64,000 bases of DNA, taken from the NCBI RefSeq assembly GCF_042665255.1, contig NZ_JBHTCD010000014.1. One strand, 5' to 3'. Position numbers and translations under genes: made by a program. Below the pieces are notes generated by a model that was not told the origin of the DNA, made no database searches, and saw only the letters and a program-made list of their open reading frames with translations. Source of the DNA: Insolitispirillum peregrinum. GTDB taxonomy: Bacteria > Pseudomonadota > Alphaproteobacteria > Rhodospirillales > Rhodospirillaceae. Below, piece by piece: positions 1-8,464 of the stretch (position 1 is the stretch's first letter; each line of letters opens with the position of its first letter).

Positions 1-304
1 AACCAGCGTCTTCACCGACGAGTACCATATCTATGCGCGTCTGCCCGACTGGGGATATCACCACAAGACAGTCTGTCACGGGCGTGGTGAATACGCCCGT
101 GATGAGGATGGTGACGGCTTTCATGAGGTTCACGTCAACACCATGGAGGGCTTCTGGTCCCTCCTGCGATCCTGGTTGCGCCCCCATCGCGGAATTTCAC
201 AGGAAAAACTGCCGATCTACCTCGCCTTTTTCCAGTTCGCCCACAACGCACGCCGAAGAGGAAAAGCTCTCCTCGGGGCACTGGTCGGCGCATTGGTCGC
301 CTGA
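1..304 (+). mobile_element. IS1595-family (ISXO2-like) transposase, C-terminal part, cut by window start
   Basis: An open frame runs from the first bases of the window to a TGA at 302-304, giving about 100 residues of a DDE transposase C-terminus. It contains DEYHIYARL near the window edge, then VHVNTMEGFWSLLR, where the glutamate of NTMEG is the usual third acidic residue of ISXO2-like transposases. It ends with RRRGKALLGALVGALVA, a typical tail of that family. The 5' part lies outside the window, so I cannot tell whether the element is intact. The family call rests on remembered motifs, not on a search. Confidence 0.8.
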
Positions 305-405
305 TGGCTGCCCATCACCCCGGAACACGGGAAGAGCCTTTTCGTATTCAGGCTATGGAGTTCAGGTTTGAACTGACGAGGAAGTCAGGTCACCCGCCAA
401 ACACC

Positions 406-435
406 AAAGCCCCCCGGCTCACGCCAGGGGGCTTT
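406..435. terminator. Rho-independent terminator-like hairpin
   Basis: AAAGCCCCC (406-414) pairs with GGGGGCTTT (427-435) around a 12-base loop, with T at the 3' side and A at the 5' side, so it could act in both directions. It lies about 100 bases past the IS1595 transposase stop. The rest of 305-511 shows no gene. Confidence 0.55.
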
Positions 436-511
436 TCGCGTTTCCCACTCCACTCCCGGGATCAAAGGGCCCTACGGCCCTTTGCGGGCGCGGGCAGAGC
501 CCGCATAAACC

Positions 512-910
512 TTACCCGATGAATTGGTTCCGATCCACCTCGGGATCGCCCGAGAGCCAGGGCTTCCGGTCCCCCCTTTTTCGCCGCGATCCGGCGGCTT
601 GGGCGTGGGCACGAACAACAGTGGCATCAATCGTCAGCCACTCGAAATCGGGATCGTTGGAAACCCCTTCCAGGATCCGGTCAAAGACCCCTTCCCAATA
701 GCGCTGCTTCGCAGTCTCATAGGAGCCGAAGCGCTCGGGGAGATCACGCTAACGGGCGCCGGAACGAGCCAACCAGAGAAGCCCGTCGAAGAACAAGCGC
801 GCGCTGCTCCGTGGCCTCCGACGACCTTTCATGCCGTCGGGCACATAAGGTTTCAGCCGTTCCCATTGATCGTCGCGTAGAACTTTCCCTTCCAAGGCCG
901 ACCTCCCAAG
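512..910 (-). pseudogene. IS5-family transposase remnant with in-frame stop
   Basis: Read on the minus strand, a frame beginning near 910 (no ATG) gives GRSALEGKVLRDDQWERLKP, then FFDGLLWLARSGAR, the normal N-terminus of IS5-type transposases. The next codon, expected to be tryptophan, is TAG (near 750). Past it the same frame continues with RDLPERFGSYETAKQRYWEG and WLTIDATVVRAHAQAAGSRR, after which similarity is lost and a stop is reached at 512-514. The C-terminal two thirds of a normal IS5 transposase are absent. This is a dead, truncated copy with a nonsense mutation. Confidence 0.8.
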
Positions 911-926
911 AATCAGTCTTGAGTCA

Positions 927-956
927 CGAATGGGGATTCTTGGGAATCCCCATTCG
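927..956. repeat. Perfect 13-bp inverted repeat
   Basis: CGAATGGGGATTC (927-939) and its exact complement (944-956) flank a TTGG loop. It sits between the IS5 remnant and the 3' end of the acyltransferase. It lacks a T-run on the minus strand, so it may be an IS-end structure or a weak terminator for the acyltransferase. Confidence 0.6.
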
Positions 957-974
957 TTAAAAAGTTACTACAGC

Positions 975-3050
975 CTAGTGTCTTACCATTCGAATGTAAG
1001 GAATTAAAAACTCCGCCAGAAATTCAGACCCAGCCTCAGATAGGTGATCCCTATCACCATAAAGAATATTTCCGCCAACTTTGCCGAAGCAATTTTTTGA
1101 GTCACAGAGATATCTTGCTGAGTCAAACAAAGTGACCGATGGGTAATCTTTTAGAACTGCATTAACCAGGTCTCGATAGGATTTATGCTCCTCCAAAAAT
1201 TTATCCCTGCTTATCAAGCAATCAACATTGGTTGCCGAACTAAATAGACGTCCATTTTGACACGATGAAGGGTCAAAGTTCAATGTCGGATTCTCTAAGA
1301 CAAAGATAATCCTCTTGTTTTTTGAAATAAAGAGATCTAATGTTCGGCGCATTCCAATCTCGAAGACCTTGTCTTTCTCTTTAACAGATGGGTCATCAAG
1401 TAAATAGAAGTTGTATTTTCCACTTATATATCGCTCCGGGGTGATATACCTTGGTCCGCGACTAACCATAATTACGAGATCAATGGAATCCTCTTCAGCA
1501 ACAAACTTTGTTGCTTTTATCCCCCCTTTGTACACATCAATTTCAAACGGATTCCCTTCATGATAATTAGCAACATCAATAAAAAGTTGCCCACCTAGCA
1601 TTAGCAAACCTTCGTTAAAATTGTTCTTCAGTTGCTGAGAAAGACCTTTGAAAAGCGCCGCACCGTGAGAATCACCTATTATGGCAATTTTGGGTTTGCC
1701 CTCTCCACTTAAACGACAGTAGCGAATATTTTCCTGCTCCAATGAATAAGTTTTGAGGCAATCAATGTGCGATTGCGGATCATCTCCAGCTAGTCGAACA
1801 ATCGCGGAGCCCATCTTTGTGTTTACTTTCCTGGTTCTAAACCCATCTTGAGCAAACGTATAGTAGCCAACGAAACCCAGCAAAACCATAGAAACGGCCA
1901 ATACGAAAACCTTAGAGCCTCCGCCAATCTTTAATCGTATAGGGCGTTCAATAAATTTATATGTGAGCCACGCAAGGATTACCGAAAGAGCAACTAAGGC
2001 AATACGAATGTTACGACTTGGAAAATCACCCTCGATTATCCTTGCAAAAGATAGTAACGGCCAATGCCATAAATAGAGAGGGAAGCTGATCAATCCAAAC
2101 CATACAGCAAGCTTGTTAGATAATATGTTGCGATTAATCCAAGCTTCAGGGCCAGCACAAATAATCAAGATAGCACCTGCGACTGGAATAACAGCCCATC
2201 TTCCCGGAAAACCAACCTCTTTAGATATCCTCCAAAATCCATATGCCAAAAACAAACTGCCAATGCCAGATATTACGTTATTTAGAGCAATACCATCAGC
2301 CTTAAAAAAAACTCTAGTGACTTTAGTCAGCCAACACTCAATCTCTAATTTTAAACTAAAAATAGTATTTATTCTATAAATTGATAGCCAAGCCAAAATG
2401 CTTCCGCTCAACAACTCCCAAAATCTTGTTTGCGGTGAATAGAAGGTGGCAACCGAATCCTGCTGAATGCCTTTAAAGTTTAGGCTGAAAGATATTAAAG
2501 TAACAATGACAGTAAGTGTAAGAAGGTTGAATTTCCGCTTCCACGCAAACCATAAGACAAACGGCCAGACGATGTAAAACTGTTCTTCAATTCCCAAGCT
2601 CCATAGATGTAGCAATGGCTTAGTATCTGCCAAATTGTCGAAGTAGCCTGCCTCACTCCATAAAATTAAATTTGAAACAAAGCCAGCACCGGAGGCAATG
2701 TGCTTACCTAACTGCTTATACTCATCCGCAAGCAGGACAAACCATCCAAAGGAAAAACTTGCTATCAACACCGACAACAAAGCTGGGAAGATGCGCTTAA
2801 TGCGCCTGGCATAGAACTCAGCGTAGCTGAATGTTCCCCTCTCCAGGTTCTCAAAGATAATTGTCGAAATCAGAAAACCAGAGATAACAAAGAAGACATC
2901 AACACCGATGAAGCCACCCTGAATCCAATATGGAAAGGCATGAAAGCCAACAACGGACAGAACAGCGACAGATCTTAAGCCATCAATGTCGGGGCGATAC
3001 TTTGGGTGTGACAAATGCGGAGTAGGTATTGTCATTTTAGATAGGCTCAC
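975..3050 (-). CDS. Acyltransferase 3 family protein with C-terminal SGNH domain (O-antigen/polysaccharide acetylase type)
   Basis: This 691-residue protein has the standard two-part layout of OafA-like surface-polysaccharide acetylases. The N-terminal half is a multi-spanning acyltransferase-3 domain with YRPDIDGLRSVAVLSVVGFH, VDVFFVISGFLIS and the basic FYARRIKRIFPALL loop. A TM segment near residue 400 leads to a periplasmic SGNH domain with the nucleophile block AIIGDSHGAAL and a late DRDHLSEAG block carrying the Asp/His pair. The expected role is transfer of acetyl groups to an envelope glycan. The gene is visibly richer in A+T than everything around it and is hemmed in by transposase fragments, which points to horizontal acquisition. 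The glycan target cannot be inferred; no polysaccharide synthesis genes are in the window. Confidence 0.88.
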   Translation of the reverse strand: MSLSKMTIPTPHLSHPKYRPDIDGLRSVAVLSVVGFHAFPYWIQGGFIGVDVFFVISGFLISTIIFENLERGTFSYAEFYARRIKRIFPALLSVLIASFSFGWFVLLADEYKQLGKHIASGAGFVSNLILWSEAGYFDNLADTKPLLHLWSLGIEEQFYIVWPFVLWFAWKRKFNLLTLTVIVTLISFSLNFKGIQQDSVATFYSPQTRFWELLSGSILAWLSIYRINTIFSLKLEIECWLTKVTRVFFKADGIALNNVISGIGSLFLAYGFWRISKEVGFPGRWAVIPVAGAILIICAGPEAWINRNILSNKLAVWFGLISFPLYLWHWPLLSFARIIEGDFPSRNIRIALVALSVILAWLTYKFIERPIRLKIGGGSKVFVLAVSMVLLGFVGYYTFAQDGFRTRKVNTKMGSAIVRLAGDDPQSHIDCLKTYSLEQENIRYCRLSGEGKPKIAIIGDSHGAALFKGLSQQLKNNFNEGLLMLGGQLFIDVANYHEGNPFEIDVYKGGIKATKFVAEEDSIDLVIMVSRGPRYITPERYISGKYNFYLLDDPSVKEKDKVFEIGMRRTLDLFISKNKRIIFVLENPTLNFDPSSCQNGRLFSSATNVDCLISRDKFLEEHKSYRDLVNAVLKDYPSVTLFDSARYLCDSKNCFGKVGGNILYGDRDHLSEAGSEFLAEFLIPYIRMVRH

Positions 3051-3172
3051 TGTTGCTGGTATTTGCCAAGTTCTAGCGGCGATGTAGAGTGTGAAGCTTA
3101 TTAGTATTATATCTTTAGATGACGATGATTCATGGGGTGACCCCGGAAACTTGGACAGAGTGATAAGCTAAT

Positions 3173-3264
3173 CTGTACCTGCTGAGGGGCCTGGTGATCA
3201 ACTGCCCGAATCGGACCCGGTGCGCTGACATCACCTATATTCCGATGCGGCGGGGTTATTTGGA
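3173..3264 (+). pseudogene. IS3-family transposase (OrfB) internal fragment
   Basis: A short plus-strand stretch encodes YLLRGLVINCPNRTRCADIT followed by YIPMRRGYL, which matches the block around the first catalytic aspartate of an IS3-family OrfB (usual form RPNQVWCADITYIPMRRGFLYL). Similarity stops near 3264, where sequence belonging to another, oppositely oriented IS3 element begins. The fragment is only about 30 codons long and is non-functional. It shows one IS inserted into, or recombined with, another. Confidence 0.65.
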
Positions 3265-3297
3265 TTTACCTCAAGGAAGTGGAGAGCGAAGGTGTCG

Positions 3298-3943
3298 TTA
3301 TGCGGCCAGCCTGAGAGCTGCTCTCTCGAACTGGATGGGGCTGCTGAAGTTCAAGGCTGAATGCACGCGCTTCGGGTTATAGAATGCCTCAATGTAATGG
3401 CCAATGGCCATTTTTGCAGCGCAGCGCGTTTTGAATACAGTCCGCCAGATGAGTTCAGACTTCAGCGTTTAATACTGTCTCGACCATGGCGTTGTCATGG
3501 CAATTTCCCTTGCCGCTCATGGACGCAATGAATCCGTAGCTGGCCAAGAGCTTTTGATAGTCGTCCGGGCAATATTGGCTGCGACGATGGGAGTGATGGA
3601 TAACACCTTTCGGCGGCCTGCGGATGGCAATAGCGCGCCTCAGTGCTGTCAGGGCAAGATCCTTCTTCAGTAGGTCGCTCACCGCCCAGCCGATAATGTG
3701 CCGGGAATAGAGGTCGAGCACAATGGCCAGATACAACCAGCCCTCAGCAGTCCAGGGGTAGCTGATATCGACGTCCCACTTCTGGTTTGGCCCGGTCGCA
3801 GTGAAGTCCTGATCGAGGATATTGGGCGTGATGGGGCCCTTGTGATCGCTGTCCGTCGTTTTCTTGAAGCGGCGTTTCTGCAAGGCGTTCAGTCCATTAT
3901 CGCGCATGAGGCGAGCCACTTCAGTCTGTTCAGTCCCCACGCC
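3298..3943 (-). pseudogene. IS3-family transposase OrfB, frameshifted and catalytically mutated
   Basis: The minus-strand frame starting near 3940 reads RLMRDNGLNALQKRRFKKTT, TGPNQKWDVDISYPWT and GWLYLAIVLDLYSRHIIGWA, typical IS3 OrfB. The second catalytic block, normally HHSDRGSQY, here reads HHSHRRSQY, so the essential Asp is His. A frameshift after NAMVETVLNAEV throws the frame out; the tail resumes in another frame as HYIEAFYNPKRVHSAL and ends at the stop at 3298-3300. The 5' part (OrfA and the start of OrfB) is missing, replaced beyond 3943 by the LysR remnant. Three independent defects make this a decayed copy. Confidence 0.82.
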
Positions 3944-3951
3944 GGTACATT

Positions 3952-4042
3952 CCGGATTCTCTGGCCCTCAAGCCGTCAGATATCCCCGAAAATTCGTGTG
4001 TTTGTGGATTTCATGACCCAGGCGCTGTTTCGCTCCTCATAG
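3952..4042 (+). pseudogene. C-terminal remnant of a LysR-family regulator
   Basis: Thirty codons ending at the TAG at 4040-4042 read RILWPSSRQISPKIRVFVDF and MTQALFRSS. This is the canonical C-terminus of a LysR effector domain; the complete LysR gene at 17186-18118 ends with the closely similar WPSSRHLSPKIRVFVDY. The other roughly 270 residues are gone, replaced by IS3 sequence, so an IS-mediated deletion removed a regulator here. It overlaps the 3' end of the intact minus-strand LysR gene by 6 bases. Confidence 0.7.
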
Positions 4043-4993
4043 GCGGCTTTTCTCGTTCTTTGGCCCACCGTGGCGCAGGTCGTGGGTTTGGCGTAGCAAC
4101 CAGTCGCGCATCAGGATGATGTTGGTCTGATGGGCTTTGCGTTCCGGGTAGATGGCGAAATAGGAGTCGCCAGAGGCAACCGGAGGCGCAAAAGGCAGAT
4201 GGAGCAACCCTTGCTTCAGCTCGGTCTCGATGAAACAGGTGGGGACAACGGCAATGCCCAGTCCGTGAATGGCGGCATTGATCAGCATGTTGTTGTTGGC
4301 AAAACGGTTGCCCTGAATGGTCCCGGTGTAACTATGCCCGATCAGTTGCAACCAGTGCAGCCACAGGGTGGACCGGCCGGCATTTTGCAGCATCGGATAG
4401 TGCCAAAATGCTCCGGGGGCCTGTGGCTGATCGGGGGGGATCAGATCGGGGGATGCAACCACCGCCAGATATTCGGGGAACAACTCGACGGCGCGGGCAT
4501 GCAGCCACGATCCACCACCCCGCAGAATCGCCATATCAAGGCGGGTGGTTTCAAAATCGGTGTCGGCGTTGGCCACCAGAACTTCCAGCGGAATATCGGG
4601 ATTGGCAGAGATGAACGAGCCCAACCGGGCGGGCAGCCAGCGTGCCCCCAGAACCGGATGGGTGCCAATCATCAGGGTGGCGTCGAGGGTGCGGCCACGG
4701 ACGGCATCAATTGAAATTTCGTGCAGGCGGTCCAGAGCCAGGGCGAGATTGCGGTAATAGGTGGCTCCGACCTCGGTCAGCACCAGCCGGGGGCCAGAGC
4801 GGTGGAACAGGGTAACACCAAGGAAATCTTCAAGATTCTTGATCTGGCGGCTGATGCCGCTTTGGGTCAGCCCCAGATCATCGGCGGCCTTGGTGAAGTT
4901 CATGTAGCGGGCTGCCGCCTCGAAGGCATGCAGGGCTGACAAGGACGGCAAATAGCGGCGCATGGCAGGAGTCCGATCCAGAAATCTCATCAT
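4037..4993 (-). CDS. LysR-family transcriptional regulator (GcvA-like)
   Basis: The 318-residue protein has an N-terminal winged helix-turn-helix (LSALHAFEAAARYMNFTKAA, then LGLTQSGISRQIKNLE) and an effector-binding domain of normal length. The layout resembles the GcvA/AmpR subgroup. A second ATG ten codons in (MRRYLPSLSALHAF) is an equally reasonable start. The gene is divergent from the amino-acid transporter/racemase operon starting at 5213, the classic arrangement for a LysR activator, so it probably senses the transported amino acid or a product and controls that operon from the 220-base gap. The ligand is unknown. Confidence 0.85.
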   Translation of the reverse strand: MMRFLDRTPAMRRYLPSLSALHAFEAAARYMNFTKAADDLGLTQSGISRQIKNLEDFLGVTLFHRSGPRLVLTEVGATYYRNLALALDRLHEISIDAVRGRTLDATLMIGTHPVLGARWLPARLGSFISANPDIPLEVLVANADTDFETTRLDMAILRGGGSWLHARAVELFPEYLAVVASPDLIPPDQPQAPGAFWHYPMLQNAGRSTLWLHWLQLIGHSYTGTIQGNRFANNNMLINAAIHGLGIAVVPTCFIETELKQGLLHLPFAPPVASGDSYFAIYPERKAHQTNIILMRDWLLRQTHDLRHGGPKNEKSRL

Positions 4994-5212
4994 GAGTAAA
5001 AGTCATGTAACAGAGATTTTTCAATGTTTTAATTTTCAGGGTCACTCCAGCCACACTGTGGGTACAGCGATGATCGATACCGTTGGCTTGGCAAAAAAAT
5101 CCGGGTAGGTCGCCTGATAAATCAAATGATTGCCTCCAATTGTGGTTGTGCTGAAGACCACGGTGGAGACATCGGCAAGGGCGTCACACAGGACGGCAAA
5201 AGGGGATCCACC
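4994..5212. promoter_or_regulatory. Divergent regulatory gap between LysR and the amino-acid operon
   Basis: These 219 bases separate two divergent genes and are AT-richer than their surroundings. A short imperfect palindrome CCACACTGTGG is centred near 5057, and GGTA/TACC arms enclose CAGCGATGATCGA nearby. These are candidate LysR contact points only; no convincing -35/-10 pair could be fixed by eye. Confidence 0.35.
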
Positions 5213-6082
5213 ATGATGAACAGGCGAGAATTTTCCGGTCTTCTGGGGCTGGCCGGGACCGGTGCGATGGCGGCGACGGCGGTCAGTGCCACCGTGGCGG
5301 CGGTGCCGTCTCCGGCTTCGGCACAACAGGCCTCAGGCTCAACGTTCGAGCGGATTCGCAGCAGCAAAAAGCTGCGGGTGGCCGGGATCGTCGGCACCGA
5401 GCCTTACTATCACAAGGACATTGCCACCGGCGCATGGTCCGGCTTCTGCATGAGTATGGCGCAGGATCTGGCAAAGGTGATGGAAGCCGAGCTGGAAATC
5501 AGCGAGACGACCTGGGGCAACGCGGTGATGGATCTGCAATCGGGCAAGATCGACATCATGTTCGGCCTCAGCCCGACGCCGTCGCGGGCGCTGGTGGTGG
5601 AATTCACCCGTCCGATCATGCAGAACACTTTCACCATCATCGCCCGTCCGGGGCTGGAGCCAAAGACCTGGGACGAGCTGAATCGCCCGGAAGTGAAGAT
5701 TGCGGTGGATATCGGGTCCACCCATGATCTGTTTGCCCGCCGCGTGCTGCCGAATGCCACCTTGCTGGCGCTGAAGACGCCGGATGAGGCAACGCTGTCG
5801 GTGCAGTCGGGCCGCGCTGATGCGGTGATTCAGGTGGCGATGCTGTCGCTGGTGACGGTGAAGAAAAACCCCAACGTCGGGAAAATCGTCGTTCCGGCCC
5901 CGCTGATCCGCCAGCCGACCTGTGCCGGGGTACGGGCGGAAGAAAGCTCCCGCTTCCGTACCTTTGTTGATAACTGGCTGGAATTCAACCGCTCGTCCGG
6001 GGTGGTGTCGGGGTGGATCACCTCCAGTCTGGAACTGGTCGGGGTGCAAAAGCAGGATATCCCGGCGGACATCCAGTTCTGA
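5213..6082 (+). CDS. Amino-acid ABC transporter substrate-binding protein (family 3), Tat-type signal
   Basis: I chose the ATG at 5213 because the mature fold follows a leader MMNRREFSGLLGLAGTG with an RR motif, hydrophobic core and ASA cleavage region, suggesting export by Tat. The mature part has the family-3 periplasmic-binding pattern (IRSSKKLRVAGIVGTEPYY, SGKIDIMFGLSPTPSRA, TRPIMQNTF). About 289 residues, normal for polar amino-acid binding proteins. It is the first gene of an operon that also encodes the permease (6833) and ATPase (7552), with a racemase between. The ligand is probably an amino acid; which one cannot be read from the sequence. Confidence 0.86.
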   Translation: MMNRREFSGLLGLAGTGAMAATAVSATVAAVPSPASAQQASGSTFERIRSSKKLRVAGIVGTEPYYHKDIATGAWSGFCMSMAQDLAKVMEAELEISETTWGNAVMDLQSGKIDIMFGLSPTPSRALVVEFTRPIMQNTFTIIARPGLEPKTWDELNRPEVKIAVDIGSTHDLFARRVLPNATLLALKTPDEATLSVQSGRADAVIQVAMLSLVTVKKNPNVGKIVVPAPLIRQPTCAGVRAEESSRFRTFVDNWLEFNRSSGVVSGWITSSLELVGVQKQDIPADIQF

Positions 6083-6114
6083 TCCACCAAAACACTGGCA
6101 GGGAGACCTCGGTA

Positions 6115-6831
6115 ATGACCGCTCCGCTGGGCATTATCATGCTCGATACCGCCTTTCCCCGGCCCGTGGGGGATGTTGGCAATGCCGCCAGCTGGCCGTT
6201 TCCGGTGCTGTATCGCACGGTCCACGGAGCAACCGCCCGTCTGGTGGTCAGCGGGCAGGATGGTCCGTTGCTGGAGGCCTTTGCGGCGGCGGGGGAGGAT
6301 TTGCGCCGCGCCGGAGCCTGCGCCCTGACCACCTCGTGCGGTTTTCTGGTGTTGCGGCAACAGGCGCTGGCCGCACGGGTGGGGCTGCCGTTGGCGACCT
6401 CCAGCCTGTTGCAGATTCCGGCAGTGGCGGCAACGCTGCCTGCGGGGCGGCGGGTTGGAGTGATCACCTATGATGCTGCCGCTCTCAGCTTGGCGCATTT
6501 TACTGCCGCCGGGCTGAGCGAGATCCCGCCGGTGGCGGGATTGCCACGCGGAGGGGCCCTCCATGGCATGATTGAGGACGGTGCCCCCTATGACCGTGCC
6601 GCACTGGCGGCGGAACTGCTGACGGTGGCAACAGGATTGATCTCCTCGGCTCCCGACATTGGCGCGCTGGTGCTCGAATGCACCAACCTGCCGCCGTTTT
6701 CGGCCCTGCTGGCCAGGGTTACCGGCTTGCCGGTCTACGATAGTCTGACTCTGGGCTGCTGGCTGCACGCCGCCGCAGTCCCCCCCGTCCGTTCCTCCAT
6801 CGATTGTGATTCGGGGGCTGAAGGAAACTGA
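6115..6831 (+). CDS. Aspartate/glutamate racemase-family protein
   Basis: Starting at the ATG at 6115, behind a GGGAGA ribosome site, this 238-residue protein carries the two cysteine blocks of the cofactor-independent Asp/Glu/hydantoin racemase family: LTTSCGFLVL (Cys75) and VLECTNLPPF (Cys189). Both acid/base cysteines are therefore present and the enzyme should be active. It lies between the binding protein and the permease of the same transporter, and a FAD amino-acid dehydrogenase follows two genes on, so it probably interconverts the L and D forms of the imported amino acid. Its stop is 1 base before the permease start, indicating translational coupling. Substrate identity is inference. 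Confidence 0.78.
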   Translation: MTAPLGIIMLDTAFPRPVGDVGNAASWPFPVLYRTVHGATARLVVSGQDGPLLEAFAAAGEDLRRAGACALTTSCGFLVLRQQALAARVGLPLATSSLLQIPAVAATLPAGRRVGVITYDAAALSLAHFTAAGLSEIPPVAGLPRGGALHGMIEDGAPYDRAALAAELLTVATGLISSAPDIGALVLECTNLPPFSALLARVTGLPVYDSLTLGCWLHAAAVPPVRSSIDCDSGAEGN

Positions 6832-6832
6832 C

Positions 6833-7492
6833 ATGCAGTATCAATGGGATTTCGGGTTTCTTTTGCAGTACAAGGGGCTGGTTGGCATCGGTGCCCTGTA
6901 TACCGTCGGTTTCACCATAGCGACCGCCCTGTCCGGGCTGGCGGTTGGCTGTCTGGTGGCGTTGTTGCGGCTGTCGCAGTGGCGGGCGGCAACGTTGGTG
7001 GTGACGGCCTTTATCGAAGTCTTTCGCTGTACGCCGGTGCTGGTGCAGCTGGTGTGGTGCTATTACGCCCTGCCGATGCTGACCGGGCTGGAACTGACCC
7101 CGGCAACGGCGGCCTTCCTGACCCTGACCCTGTATGGGGCCTCATTCTACGGTGAAATCATCCGGGGCGGGATCATCTCGGTTGATCTGGGGCAATGGGA
7201 TGCCGGGCGGGCACTGGGAATGCGGCGGTCGCAACTGATGCGTCGGGTGGTGTTGCCGCAGGCCTTTCGGCGGATGGTGCCGCCACTGGTCAACCAGACG
7301 GTCTTGCAGTTGAAAAACACCTCGCTGCTGTCGGTGCTGGCGGTGCCGGACCTGCTGTATCAGGGCCAGTTGATCACCTCGGCCAGTTACCGGCCACTGG
7401 AAACCTACACCATGATTGCGGTGATCTATTTCGCCATCCTGTTCCCGCTGACGCGGCTGGCCCATCGGCTGGAAGCCCGTCCGGGCCACTGA
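6833..7492 (+). CDS. Amino-acid ABC transporter permease (HisM/GlnP type)
   Basis: The 219-residue membrane protein has about five hydrophobic segments and the HisMQ-type cytoplasmic loop ALGMRRSQLMRRVVLPQAFR that contacts the ATPase. The start at 6833 follows AAGGAA closely and lies 1 base beyond the racemase stop; an upstream in-frame ATG at 6806 would overlap the racemase. Only one permease is encoded, so it should act as a homodimer, unless a partner lies elsewhere. It belongs with the binding protein (5213) and ATPase (7552). Confidence 0.9.
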   Translation: MQYQWDFGFLLQYKGLVGIGALYTVGFTIATALSGLAVGCLVALLRLSQWRAATLVVTAFIEVFRCTPVLVQLVWCYYALPMLTGLELTPATAAFLTLTLYGASFYGEIIRGGIISVDLGQWDAGRALGMRRSQLMRRVVLPQAFRRMVPPLVNQTVLQLKNTSLLSVLAVPDLLYQGQLITSASYRPLETYTMIAVIYFAILFPLTRLAHRLEARPGH

Positions 7493-7551
7493 ACAAAGAA
7501 ACTTTTCTGCCCGGCACGCTTTGCGCCGTGGCTGACCGGAAGGCATCAATC

Positions 7552-8322
7552 ATGTCCAACACCCGGATGATCGAGCTGATCGGAGTGCAGAAATCCTTCG
7601 GCACCCTGCAGGTTCTCAAAGACATCTCCCTGACCGTCGACAAAGGGGCGGTGGTCGCCCTGATCGGTCCCAGTGGCTCGGGCAAGTCCACCCTGCTGCG
7701 CAGCATCAACCTGTTGACCGTGCCGAACAGCGGTTACATCCGTGTTGGCGACCATGCGATGGATTTTTCCAGCACTCAGACCTTGCCGCGTGACCGCGAA
7801 CTGGCGGCGTTCCGCGCCCGCACCGGGATGGTCTTTCAGGGCTTTAACCTGTTCCCGCACATGACGGTAGAGCAGAACGTGATGGAAGGCGCGGTGACGG
7901 TGCTGCGTACCCCCAAGGCCGAAGCGCGAGAGTTGGCGCTGTCGTTGCTGGGCAAGGTGGGACTGGCCGACAAGGCGGCGATGCGGCCGGACAGTCTGTC
8001 TGGTGGGCAAAAGCAGCGGGTGGCGATTGCGCGCGCGCTGGCGATGAAGCCTGAGGTGATGCTGTTTGATGAAGCGACGTCGGCCCTCGACCCCGAACTG
8101 GTGGGGGAAGTGCTGGCGGTGATCCGCTCGCTGGCGGCGGATGGCATGACCATGTTGCTGGTGACACACGAAATGGCCTTTGCCCGCGACGTTGCCGACC
8201 GGGTGGTGTTCATGCGGGACGGTTGCGTGGTGGAAGAAGGCGAGGCCCGGCAAGTGATCGAGCGCCCGAGCCATCCGGCAACGCAGGCGTTTCTCAGTCA
8301 TTTCCATAACGGGCTGTCCTGA
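7552..8322 (+). CDS. Amino-acid ABC transporter ATP-binding protein (GlnQ/HisP type)
   Basis: The 256-residue ATPase starts at the ATG at 7552. It has Walker A GPSGSGKST, Q-loop MVFQGFNLFPHMTV, signature LSGGQKQR, Walker B VMLFDEATSALDPE and the switch histidine in LLVTHEMAFA. GFNLFPHMT is typical of polar amino-acid importers. It completes the transporter begun at 5213 and is followed after about 140 bases by the FAD enzyme, which is probably read from the same transcript. Confidence 0.92.
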   Translation: MSNTRMIELIGVQKSFGTLQVLKDISLTVDKGAVVALIGPSGSGKSTLLRSINLLTVPNSGYIRVGDHAMDFSSTQTLPRDRELAAFRARTGMVFQGFNLFPHMTVEQNVMEGAVTVLRTPKAEARELALSLLGKVGLADKAAMRPDSLSGGQKQRVAIARALAMKPEVMLFDEATSALDPELVGEVLAVIRSLAADGMTMLLVTHEMAFARDVADRVVFMRDGCVVEEGEARQVIERPSHPATQAFLSHFHNGLS

Positions 8323-8464
8323 CGGGGCGGTCGGCCCGGTCTGATTTTGATGACACTGTGGGATGGTGGCCTCTCCGGCCCGGCGGACTGTCGGGCACGG
8401 ACCCCCGGCTGCGTCCCGATCTCTGGTCCCGGCGCTGTCCGATGGACCAGGAAGGAAGGATAAA

